From positions 496,001 to 560,000 of the forward strand of contig CAJNOJ010000006.1 of NCBI GenBank assembly GCA_905250025.1: a stretch of 64,000 bases of DNA, read 5' to 3'. Below the pieces are notes generated by a model that did not search any database, was not told where the DNA came from, and saw nothing but the letters and a program-made list of their open reading frames with translations. Both the position numbers and the translations under genes were made by a program. This DNA is from Adineta ricciae (lineage: Eukaryota; Rotifera; Eurotatoria; Adinetida; Adinetidae). This document shows, piece by piece, positions 10,710-22,545 of the stretch; position 1 is the stretch's first letter; each line of letters begins with the position of its first letter.

Positions 10710-10930
10710 GAAAAGAAAAACTTGTTTGTTCTCACTCAGAGAAGGAAAAGGCAAAACGACTCATCATCGATGATTGCATTAACTTGCAGACACACCTGTG
10801 TGAAATGGCAAGCGAAAAATCAAAAGTTGTGTTCTTCCTTTGATCCAATGGAATATTATTCTTAGGTTTTGACATATCATCGTAAGACGACAACAAAACA
10901 AGAAGGATATATCACAGAATGATTTGCTCG
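10710..10930. repeat. Unmerged contig overlap, right copy (221 bp)
   Basis: Second copy of 10488-10708. Any short ORF predicted here appears twice for that reason alone. Confidence 0.93.
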
Positions 10931-11599
10931 GCTTATTTAAGAGCTAGATTCATTTGAACAACAAAGATTTCACTCACTTTTCATTCGATTTTAATGTCGG
11001 CAATTGATTATAAGCCGTGTCACGTACAATGAATCCTTAGAATCGACTTCTTCAGAGCCACTAATGAAGTCACTCGTTCAACTTCATTTAATGGCACGAA
11101 TATCTCCATGAAATATTCGTTTTTTTCTCTTTCTCTTTCTCCCTCTCTCCTTTACTTTTCATTGTCTCTTTCGTCGAAGCTTGTATGTCTCTATTCAGGT
11201 TCTCGAATTACTTTTTTTGTTCGTATATTTACCTTGGGCAACCGTACATAATTTTTTCTCCTTTTCCTTTCACTAACATATTGTACAAGAGAAGTAAGTA
11301 CATTTAAAGTTGATTAGTGAAATTTCGTTTAACTCTTCTTCTCTATTACTTAATAAACATTCCCTACTTGACTATGTTGACATACTCGTTCTTGATGACA
11401 AAATCTTTTGGAATAACTTTGTCTTCTCGACAGACATGACTCACGAAGTTTTTCTTATTTGTGTATATAGACATATATTCTCTCGTTCTCTTCACTTAAA
11501 TTTACTTTTTTTTGAAAATGAGAATCAGTCTGAAGAGAAAGAACGCCGATGAGAGAGAAGGAGAACAGAATAATGAAGAGCTATATCGTGTATATCCTA

Positions 11600-11622
11600 C
11601 AACAACAACAACAACAACAACA
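11600..11622. repeat. (CAA)n microsatellite
   Basis: About seven uninterrupted CAA/AAC units in non-coding DNA. Confidence 0.85.
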
Positions 11623-12949
11623 TCGAGAATTATATGAGACAGGCTCACTTTCGAACAAACATTCGTCTAAAACATCGTGTCAGTTAGCATGCACGATGAA
11701 CTTGATGTGAATTTGATCGATCGATCAAGCAACGAAAGAATAAGAATAAGAATGAAAACATCTTCGACAGGTGAGAGAGTTACCATATCTCTAACGATGT
11801 GCTAAGATTTTATTCTGAAATTTTCTTTCCTTCGATCACACCTTCTTGATTATCATCATTTCTATTTTCAATGTTTTGATAATCCAACAGAAATACAAAT
11901 TTCAGACGTGATTATTCAAGGTATTCAAAGCTTCTTCCTCAATTTACATACAGATATAGAAAACGGAAGTGCAACAACACATGCAGTCCATCCCTTTCCC
12001 TTCTTTTTTGCTAACCTAGCTAGATATATAGACACACACACGTCAGGGCGGGATTAGCGACGATGACTACTACCTTTGTATTTGCTCAATTTGCACACGT
12101 ACATTGTGAAAGAATGAGTGACCAGTAGAACGAAGCTTCTATACATTCTTGTTAGATATGGCAAACATCGAAGGTATCACGCTCTATCACTATCAAGGAA
12201 ATGTTTATAGAAAGGATTTATTCGTTTACATGCAAATCATCAGGGTCATTCATTCTTTCCTTCTCTCTCTCTCACTCTCCTGAATGACCTGAAAAAGAAC
12301 TCAAACTTTATCGTCGAAGATCAGCTTAGGCCAGAGAAACAAAGCAGGAAAAATAGTTGAATAGTTTGATTATCCGTTTTGACAGACTACATAGATAAAA
12401 TGCGAACGAGAGAAGCTTAGAGATAATATAAAACAAACAAATCTATCGTTATCACAGTTACTCGACATATTGAAGAAGTCGATATTTATTGCCACTTCCA
12501 CATTTCATTCTATCAAGTATATAATAAATTAATTTTGTTCGACTTCAAGTATGATCACGTTCTATTCAATCAATCTGATGACATCCTCTAACACCTACTC
12601 ATCATGCTAGGTTCCTTTCCCAGAGAAAGAAAAAGGGACCAAATAACCTTCAAGGCTCGATTTTCTCTTGTTCTTTACGTTCTCGGTCTGGAAAGGAATG
12701 ACGGAACGTGAAAATTCCGTTGATAAAGATGTGTGCGTGTGTTAAGATACATTATCATTTGATTCGTTTATTGTTGGCAGGAAACGAACGCGATTGGCCA
12801 ATGTAAAATCAACATTACGATTGGTTGAAGGTCGTGGAGAGAAGCAGAAAAAAACTTGCGAGAAGGCTTCTTCTCTCTTTCAAATTAATAATTGCAATAT
12901 ATGACTATTTTTTTCTGCAGTCGCTCGATCGAGAAGAAGTAAAAGTTTT

Positions 12950-13012
12950 TTTCCTCTTTCTCTCTCTCTCTCCTTTTTTTTTCTCTCTCTCTGTCTCTGT
13001 CTTTCTCGTTTG
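12950..13012. repeat. CT-rich polypyrimidine tract
   Basis: Alternating TC/TTTC units, including TCTCTCTCTCTC runs, about 340 bp upstream of the FoxA ATG. Confidence 0.8.
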
Positions 13013-13352
13013 CGATAAAGAGATGTAAAATCTACAGGAGAAGAAGAAGGAGCCAATATTATTCTAGCAAGCAGCAATCAGCAACGACGACGCGCGAAGC
13101 AAATATTGTTTCCATTTATTTGTAACGCACAAACATATCCACGCGCGTGTACACGCACGTATCGTACACATATAAAAGATTTTTTTCAAGAAGTTGAATA
13201 AAAAAAAGTATGTGTGCCTATTCGATTATAAGTACATATTAGCAAACCTAATATAAATAAGTTTTTTTTTTATTGATAAATGAACATAGACAGTTGATTT
13301 AAATAAAAACAAAAATAAACATCAGTTTTTCTTTTCATTTATTTACAGTTTC

Positions 13353-14907
13353 ATGTCATCATCACCGAAAACATCGGGGAATTATCAAACAAATTGTTGC
13401 TATCAACCATCGCCCTATGGAAACAACCCAGCCGGGCAATATTCTCTTGCTCCACCGCCGCCGCATCATCATCAACAACTAGTCAATACGAATGGTCAAA
13501 CACTATCACCAACATCTTTATCTATGGTTTATAACAATGGCCAGCAACCGCCCACATCGTCGTCATCACCTTCTTCTTACGGAACGCCGTCATCGTTGAA
13601 TGTACTTCATACACTTTCACCAACACGTTATCAAAATCAACAAATCAATGAAAAAGTCAATAACAGTTCGACAACAGTTATAACCAATGGACAAGTACAA
13701 TCGATGCCAGTTAATAATGTAACAAATAGCGCTGCAGCCTTAGCTGCTGCAACAGCCTATCGAAGAAACTTTAACGCATGTGCAAAACCACCATATAGGT
13801 ATGAGTTCTTTCGTCCAACATTCATCGAGCCTAAATCATGTCTTTCTTTTTTTCCAAAAAAAATCAGTTATATATCATTGATTACAATGGCAATACAATT
13901 ATCGGCAAATCGTATGTGTACATTGTCTGAAATCTATCAATTTATAATGGATTCATTTCCATATTACCGTCAAAATCAACAACGATGGCAAAATTCGATT
14001 CGTCATTCATTAAGTTTTAATGATTGTTTTGTTAAAGTACCGCGAAGTCCTGATCGGTAAAATTCAATCGTCTAACACAGAAAAGGAAACGTTTGATCTC
14101 CCTTCTAGGCCAGGGAAAGGTTCGTACTGGACATTACATCAAGATGCAACAAATATGTTCGAAAATGGTTGTTACCTTCGGCGACAGAAGCGTTTTAAAT
14201 GTAAGAATTCCATTCGTTTCAACAAACTAAGATTTATTTCTGTATGATTATAGCATTTGTAGGTGTAGGTAGCAAACGTGATATGAACTGTCGTATACCG
14301 CACGAACGAGATTCGAATAATAATAATCGACGTAATGGAATGAATAATAGTCTGGATAAGTCAACAGCATCAACAGGTAGTGGACAACGAAGTCCACTTT
14401 CATCGCCATCGGATAAATCATGTGATGAGCAACTAATGTTGATGCAACAGCAACAGCAGCAACAACAACAACAACAACAACAGCAGCACCAAAGATCCAT
14501 GTATATGCAACATCATCAACAACAAACCTTATCAGGTAAATAAGATAGTCGATTTCTAGTTTCGAAAAGAATTATTCTAATTCTTGTTTGATTCAAAAGC
14601 ATCAGAATCTCCGGACTCACGTAATTTACAACATTCATCATCAACATCCAATGCAGCTGTCGGTGTTAAACAACTCAAACAGGAACAGTGCGAATTTAAT
14701 CAAATGCCATTCGATCCTCATACATTCACCAGCTATTCACCATTTGCTATCAACACACTCATCATGCATCAAGGTTTTGGTGATAATCCAGCAGCATTAA
14801 ATGCCTACTATGCATCGCAATTACCACAAACTGCCTTTGTACCATCGTCATCAACTGACTACTACCATCATTCGGCAATGTATGCACCACAACAGACTGC
14901 ATTGTAG
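13353..14907 (+). CDS. FoxA: Forkhead transcription factor FoxA (HNF3)
   Basis: Exons: 13353-13798, 13868-14056, 14109-14200, 14263-14535, 14600-14907. They give 435 aa. The N-terminus is rich in Ser, Asn, Gln and Pro. The forkhead domain (about residues 143-243) starts [20 protein letters not shown] and contains [48 protein letters not shown] and [16 protein letters not shown]. These are the residues that separate FoxA from other Fox classes. A C-terminal [11 protein letters not shown] resembles the FoxA conserved region II (HPFSINNLM). FoxA is a pioneer factor for endoderm and gut genes. Exon 4 has two in-frame acceptors 9 nt apart (14253 and 14262); the downstream one restores the usual RFKC. 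The acceptor at 13348 sits 4 nt before the ATG. Confidence 0.95.
14445..14486 (+). repeat. Coding CAA/CAG repeat (poly-Gln)
   Basis: Fourteen glutamine codons, mixed CAA and CAG, within FoxA exon 4. Length polymorphism is likely. Confidence 0.9.
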
Positions 14908-15363
14908 AAAATTTCAATAGAAAAAAAACCATCCATGAAGAAAACTCTTTTAATTGTGTTCTGTTTCGTTTTCTTTCTTCGTTATGTCTACCTGTAGATA
15001 TTTGACATACACACACACATTCCGTCATAAACCTCCCTGCATTGTCGCTTGACTTAATTTCTTTTTTCTTGATCTATATCGCTTCTTTTCTTTTTCTTGC
15101 TGCATACTTACCCTATTCAATCATGCCTTTTCGGTTCATTCTTGCTGTTCCCGATTCACAACATATAATACAGAGAATTCTATTTTGTATTTGTTCTTGA
15201 TCTTTATATTGAAAAAAGAAATTTTTGTCATGTCCGTTGTTTCTTTCTCTCTCTCTCTCTCTTTTCTGTTTCGTCTAAATACCGATGGAATGTACAATCG
15301 CATGAGATATGAATTTTATTATATACTTAAATGTTTTGTTAAATAAATTATTTGACAAATGAT
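14908..15363 (+). other. FoxA 3' untranslated region and flank
   Basis: T-rich, with a (TC)n run at 15246-15262 and an AATAAA at 15342-15347 that could end the FoxA mRNA. No other gene is seen. Confidence 0.5.
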
Positions 15364-15474
15364 ATGCATAGAGATTCGATGGAAATGCTTTTAGCACATC
15401 TAAATGCGGAAGTTGATCAAGTACGAAGATGTCTTGAATGTATTGATGAAATCAGTACGACTGATTCGGTCTAA
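15364..15474 (+). other. Possible small ORF, 36 aa
   Basis: Reads MHRDSMEMLLAHLNAEVDQV and continues RRCLECIDEISTTDSV to TAA. It is an amphipathic, codon-plausible helix just after the FoxA polyA signal. A CATAG acceptor-like site falls inside it. It could be a short peptide gene, a stray terminal exon or chance. No homologue was recognised. Confidence 0.2.
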
Positions 15475-16024
15475 ACTTTGATCTGAGATCAAGAAAAGTC
15501 AACAGAGATTGGCTTAGGAGTAAAAAGTTATGACAGGTGAATAGAAAAACGAAGAATTGAAATTAAAAATACTGAGAGGATAATATTCGAAAGTGTTTTT
15601 TGCAATTACGATAGTACAGTGTACAGATCGTTTGATGCCTTCGCTTACTCCCGTGACGATATTCAAGAAAGAGTTAGTTACGCTATTAATTTCATATTTT
15701 ACATAACCACTTGTCAAAGTACGAAATAGTTACATTAATAACGAAAAAGCAGAAAAAAGTAAACACTTCGTCTTACAAAAAAAGCATAACTTGCTGTTTT
15801 CAAATGTACGTAGATTCAAATATCTAACAAAACAAAATGAAGAAATTTACACACAATGAAGAAAAAAACTTCAATTATATGCAAATATTCCATCGTTGTT
15901 GTTCATTTTTTCATCTGATTTCAAAAGATAGGTTAAATAGCACAAAAAAACATAACCAAGGAAAAGAAAATGTAAAATCTAGACTCAAACAACGGGAAAC
16001 TGTAGAACGAAAAGAAACAGAATA
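15475..16024. other. Non-coding spacer
   Basis: AT-rich convergent spacer between FoxA (+) and the ADAD-like gene (-). Nothing supported. Confidence 0.45.
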
Positions 16025-18957
16025 TCACATTGTTATATTACGTTGAATGGGCGGTATAGTTGATTGCCATCGGAATTGTTCGAGATGTTTTTTTTCATGA
16101 GACCAGTAGCCAAACTTCTTCTGTTCGAGATAGGCAATCATAGCACGTTTCTTCTGATGATATTCTTTGGCTGTTTGTTTAAGATTATAATAGCTCATAT
16201 CCGAGGTGACCGGTTGAATTTTTAAACGTTGACATACATGACGATATTCACTTAAGAGAACAACTTTGGATACTAGACTTGTACCCCTAGGAAATGAACA
16301 GGATAATAGAATAAATGTTGACTTTCTCATCTTGTACATACCCGGTGACAGGTCGACCACTACGTGCGTCAATAAGTTCGCCTTGAAATGAGCTGGACCA
16401 TGCATAACTATAATCGCAGTCAAATTCTTGTGGTTGAGCAAGTGGATATTTGACACGACCTGATGTACAAAGATATATGTTTAAGTTTTGATGAGAAATC
16501 TATCGTTTTACCAATCATAGGGTGATGTACTCGTACAGGATCACTTGCTTTCTCCAATCGACAACAGACAGCTCTTGAAGTGTGAGACTGTTTGAAACCA
16601 CTCACTATAAAAGTAGAATTAATGCAATGATATTATAAAGTGAAATTCGAAAACTAAATACAAAATGTGATTGAAGAAAGTTTTATTGGTTCGATGAGAT
16701 TAGAGAGGAGTGCACCTTGAACACCGAGTACATTCCATTTCAGAATTTTATCGCTACATGCCATAATAGCAAAACGTTGAACAGCTGAAAGAAAGATGGA
16801 ATAAAAACACAAGTGACTTTTTTCGGTTACTTAATTAAACTTACGATCAGCATCAATTGTTTCCATACCAACTGATAGTTTATATCGAAGATGACCGTGT
16901 TCTGGATGTTCATAAATTGGAGCATGACCAGCAGCTCTCATTTGTACAAGATCATAAGGAGCCATAGGCCCTAAACTTATTACTGATACGGCTACTGAAA
17001 AATAACTATCGACTACATACCATCACAATCCGTTGGTAAAAATTCTCGTCCATCACCGCTAGGCGCACCGGAGATCAGCAAATGAACAGAAACATGACTT
17101 TTCATTTGAGTTTTCGTTGAATCTCTTTCGCTAGTCTCCAATATCGATCGAATAGCATTTCCATTAGCATAATTGATCAAGTCTCCGTATAGATACCTTT
17201 GTGTAACATCAGAGAATACAATAACACACTCTGGAAACTTACTGTAAGAATGCTCGTCGTGCAAGAGATAGAGCATGACAGTCGAGTAATGATTCACCCA
17301 TCTCACTGACACTGTCCGGTTCTGGACATCGACTGCCGATACCAAATGCAACAACACGTCCAGCATCACGTTGTGCTATGAAATGATCGAATCAGTTATA
17401 TGCCTCTTGAAATCATTTACTTATGGAAATCTACTTTTCTTTACGACGAAAGCGGCATAAAATCGATTATGGATGGTATCGAACATCTCTGAATGATCAT
17501 TCGCTCGATTATGTTTAATAAAATCTGCTACTGTATTCGATATTTCTTCATATTCGGTCAATGCTACCATTGGTTTACTTGTTATAATCTACAATTTCTA
17601 AAGTAAGACATCAAGTGTTTTCTCTGTGTTTGATATTTACGTGGGATGGTTGTTTTTTCATGAGAGCTTCTAACGCTCGTTGAGCTGCGCGTCGTCTCGC
17701 GTCGATAGCTGTATAAGCATAGACATCCGAGATCTTCGTGTCTTCATTGTCCAGAATTACCCATGATCGATATCTAAACAAATAACGAAGCGAATTGTAC
17801 AGTCAAGGAAGCAACCAGTTCCCGATGTTACAATTTTCTTTGATCCGGATTGTTCGGATTAGGTTCACAAACATTAGTTTTGATGTCGATTGGAAGCATA
17901 TTCGCTTTGCAATATTCTTGTAAATTCGTAATCGGATTTTCAATCTGTGATGTCAAGCCTGCATTCACACCGAAGGTGCTCATCGGCGTAGTTGCAGAAT
18001 ATTGATTTATTGATGATGGAGGTCGACCAGATAAAACAGAATCTCGACCATACATCGTTATAGGTAATTCTTGATTGTTGTTCGAAAGAGAATATGGATT
18101 ATTGAGTGTGGATGCTCGTGATAGGGCACGATCGGTATTAGCACGTTGGAGAGCATGTGCCACACCTTTGGATTTCAATAACTCGTGATCACTGAATAAA
18201 AATGTATGATGGTTTAGTTTGCGAAGAAGGAATTGAGGGATGAAAAGCTATATTTACGTTGCAAGAACATTCAATTTTTGTGTTAATTCTTCGACATTGG
18301 TAGATGTGTAAAGGTGTTCAGGATTATTCGATCCGTTTTCAACAATTTTATGGCCGTGTCGATCGATTTTTACATCGGACATTCCTAGACTGATTATTTG
18401 TGTTTTCATGAACAAAAAAGAAAAATATTTACCTGCAAATTTCGTATCGAAAGCTTCTTCATCAAGATCAAGAAGAGCGGCGAACGCACGTCGTGCACCT
18501 GCAATTTTTGCTTCTTTCTTACTTCGTCCTGTACCCTACCGAAAAACCAAACAGAGCCTTTCAAGTATATACGTATCGAATAGATCTCCTTTCGACGTAC
18601 TTGAGGAAATTGTACATCGTCGATGGTTGCATAGTTTGCGTAGCGATATCCCGAACCTGTTTCTGTGTATACAATGGTTTTCTTAGTCATAGAACAGTAT
18701 TCATTAAGACACTGAACGGGATTCTTTTTTCCACGTAATAAATCTTCGATAATATCTGGTGCGATGCGTTTTATTTGACCGCCGATGCGCGAATTTGAAC
18801 GAACTCTTTAGCAGAAAATAAAATACATTTATCAGTCAATATTTTTAAACTTCAAAAATAAAAAATATTCTTACGAAGCTTGGTCTTGAAACGATTCAGC
18901 ATAGGAAGGCCCACCTGGCAAACGCTGCACTGCAAACGTGAAGCGATTGTCACTCAT
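16025..18957 (-). CDS. ADAD: ADAD/ADAR-like double-stranded RNA-binding adenosine deaminase-domain protein
   Basis: Fourteen minus-strand exons: 18957-18875, 18805-18601, 18535-18433, 18384-18258, 18191-17832, 17773-17641, 17588-17435, 17375-17243, 17196-17021, 16970-16845, 16784-16662, 16604-16512, 16459-16342, 16286-16025. They give 731 aa. A dsRBD spans residues 56-120 ([16 protein letters not shown] ... [20 protein letters not shown]). A second spans 258-335 ([11 protein letters not shown] ... [13 protein letters not shown]). The ADAR-type deaminase domain (about 345-731) has [20 protein letters not shown] and [11 protein letters not shown]. In ADAR the zinc and proton-transfer site is HAE, PCGD and CSDK. 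Here the sequence has H422-A-L424, PS479GD and C543SDK, so the glutamate and one zinc cysteine are gone. It is probably a catalytically dead RNA-binding protein like the germ-line ADAD proteins. Divergent from SURF4. Confidence 0.9.
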
Positions 18958-19863
18958 CGTAATAGAACAAATCTACAATAAACTGTGAATGCGTAGTTAT
19001 AAAGTATGCAATCTTCGTTCAATATTCTTGTCGATTATAGAAGATGAAACTTTTCAATCCAACGTATCCGTTTACGTATATATTCATCACGATCAATTCA
19101 CTTCCAAGGCATACGCTAAATCAATAGACGTCAGAGCAGCCAACGGTGCTCTACGGTAATTGTTAAAAAATGCGGTTATCTTAGAAATCATTGCACAGAC
19201 TTGAATTGACCTTCTAAACTACTGAATAACACTATCGTCTTGGCTTCTTGCATTCCTTAGATTTCTATTTATTGATGTTATTTTTAAACAGCATAAGATA
19301 CAATCTCCTGAAGTAAACGTTGGCTTGAAAAAGTTCCGAAGAACTTATTTGACCAAATCATAAATCCCCGAAGATAAGCAACATTTCTTTATTGAAAAAC
19401 AGTTATTCTAAAACGGTTGCGAAGTGGTGAATATCAAGCCATCAAACTGTTCATTGTAAACTAAGACAAAAACGAGCATTTTCCGAGTATTATTCATCTG
19501 AAATCGATCAGATCATTGGTTAGAAAATGTTGATCATTTGATGACCGAACCGAACCGACCGAATTTATACCCGTTCCACATATCGGTTTGTTGAAAACTA
19601 TGGATCGATAAGTAGTTAACGCCCTCTATCATCGAGTTTCTTATCAAATCGATTTTTCGCTTTCATAATATTCATTTTTTCACTCTGACATTCGCACACA
19701 AGTCAAAATTTTATTTTATCTCACATAAAATATTTTGCTTACGCAAAGATAATCATGTCACGTAAAAGCCAATGGAAAATTAAGTCCTACGCATCAAACC
19801 ACGTTAGCACATTCATTATATCCGTCTAGAGTGCATCCAACTCGAACTAAGTCTTCATTGATC
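18958..19863. other. Divergent intergenic region (ADAD-like / SURF4)
   Basis: 906 bp between two start codons on opposite strands; probably holds both promoters. On the minus strand an acceptor (ATTGTAG) lies about 16 nt before the ADAD ATG. No exon is supported. Confidence 0.45.
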
Positions 19864-21315
<1,452 letters not shown>

Positions 21316-21551
21316 AATCTATATTGATCTAGATAAATCAAAGTAGTTCCTCTACTTTCTTTATTCAATGTTTCATGTTATTTGCCTTCAAAACAACAAC
21401 AGTGTATTTAACTGATGTCTACCCTTCGTTGTGCACTCATTTCTATTGTGTGTATTGTCGTCTTTGTTGTTGTCATTATAAAAATTTTATCATTTTATTG
21501 TGAAATCACGCGTATTTATATTTTATGAAAGAGAACAAAATAAATGTCGTC

Positions 21552-21597
21552 AATAAATTCATTTTCGAAACTAAGTCTTTTTTGTTCGATTACTGTA
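21552..21597 (+). promoter_or_regulatory. PolyA signal plus 3' splice site between SURF4 and PBDC1
   Basis: AATAAA (21539-21544 and 21552-21557) is followed by a pyrimidine-rich stretch and TTACTGTAG, ending 21597, 13 nt before the PBDC1 ATG. Fits trans-splicing of a downstream operon gene. Confidence 0.45.
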
Positions 21598-21610
21598 GAT
21601 ATTGTTAACA

Positions 21611-22426
21611 ATGGAGAATACATCAAATTTGAATAATTTGGTATGATGATTAGGAAATGTTTGAATTGTGCAATTCTTACAATCTCTAGTTCGATTTAAT
21701 CTGGTAAACATCACATTCTATTCATTTAGGATTTGGGTAACAATCAAGGAGCAACTGTACCACTTCCATCAACATCAGCGGAAGACTATGTGAACGATGT
21801 AAAATATTTTATTCTCTCTCTCTTTTTCTCGGCGAAATGAATCAGTGACTGTTTTTGCATCTAGCCTGTACTTGAAGAACAATGGGCAATGAAAGCATTT
21901 CAACATGCAGAGACATACTTCAACGTAATGAATTGTTGAATCGATTGGTTTAGATGAATTTCTGTCGTTCGATTTAGTTGCTTTCTACAATTGATCCACG
22001 ACAATTTCGATTGACTCGTCATGATGATCAGATCTATTCGCGTTTTCGTGAAGTATTCCCAAAACTTAAAATAGACGTTCTCGATGAGAATGAACTCAAA
22101 TCAGCGGAAGGCAAACAAGTAAACGTTCACATGTGATTTGCTCGTGAAGTTGTCTTCTATCTTTTTAGCAATGGAGAACATTCTGTGAAGAATTTCGAGA
22201 GTTGGTTGACGATTATAACTATGGTACATTGGTACGGACTGATGCACAAGGAGAATATTCAAGCGAAAATACCATTCTCGGTAAGTTCGGATTCAGTTTC
22301 GATAAGAGTAAGTTGAATTTTTTTGCAAATTTAGTGGTGCGAGTTCAATTCTATGCAATTGAAATCGCCCGTAACCGTGAAGGTTTCAATGATTCGATTC
22401 GGAATATATTTGGTAGAAAGAAATGA
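21611..22426 (+). CDS. PBDC1: PBDC1 homologue (polysaccharide-biosynthesis-domain protein 1)
   Basis: Exons: 21611-21640, 21730-21798, 21865-21924, 21978-22118, 22169-22280, 22335-22426. They give 167 aa. Matches animal PBDC1 (CXorf26) and its yeast relative along the whole core: EEQWAMKAFQHAETYFN, LLSTIDPRQFRLTRHDDQIY, LKIDVLDENELKSAEGKQ, FRELVDDYNYGTLVRTDAQG, VQFYAIEIARNREGFND. The charged repeat tail of the human protein is absent. The family has been proposed to act as a cytosolic chaperone for nascent or exported proteins, so the molecular role is less settled than the identity. It lies about 295 bp after SURF4 and about 120 bp before KICS2. Confidence 0.93.
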
Positions 22427-22475
22427 TGCTCAAATATATTTTGATATGTTTATCAGTTCTTTGTTTGTTCTTTGA

Positions 22476-22539
22476 AATAAAACGAACCGATTGTCGATAA
22501 AAAGAACTGATATCACCATTTTCTACCTTTATTTTTCAG
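22476..22539 (+). promoter_or_regulatory. PolyA signal plus 3' splice site between PBDC1 and KICS2
   Basis: AATAAA at 22476-22481, then TACCTTTATTTTTCAG ending 22539, 6 nt before the KICS2 ATG. The whole intergenic space is 119 nt, too short for an ordinary terminator plus promoter. Fits an operon internal junction. Confidence 0.55.
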
Positions 22540-22545
22540 TTAATC

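Larger units (their letters stand above)
10931..13352. other. Long non-coding flank upstream of FoxA
   Basis: No exon could be supported in 2.4 kb. It holds simple repeats and pyrimidine tracts and ends in TTTATTTACAG just before the FoxA start. It is the likely place for FoxA cis-regulatory sequence (inference from position only). Confidence 0.45.

Noticed and set aside
10488..10930. A 221-bp tandem duplication as a biological repeat.
   Set aside because: Exact identity and the single N between copies point to an assembly overlap.
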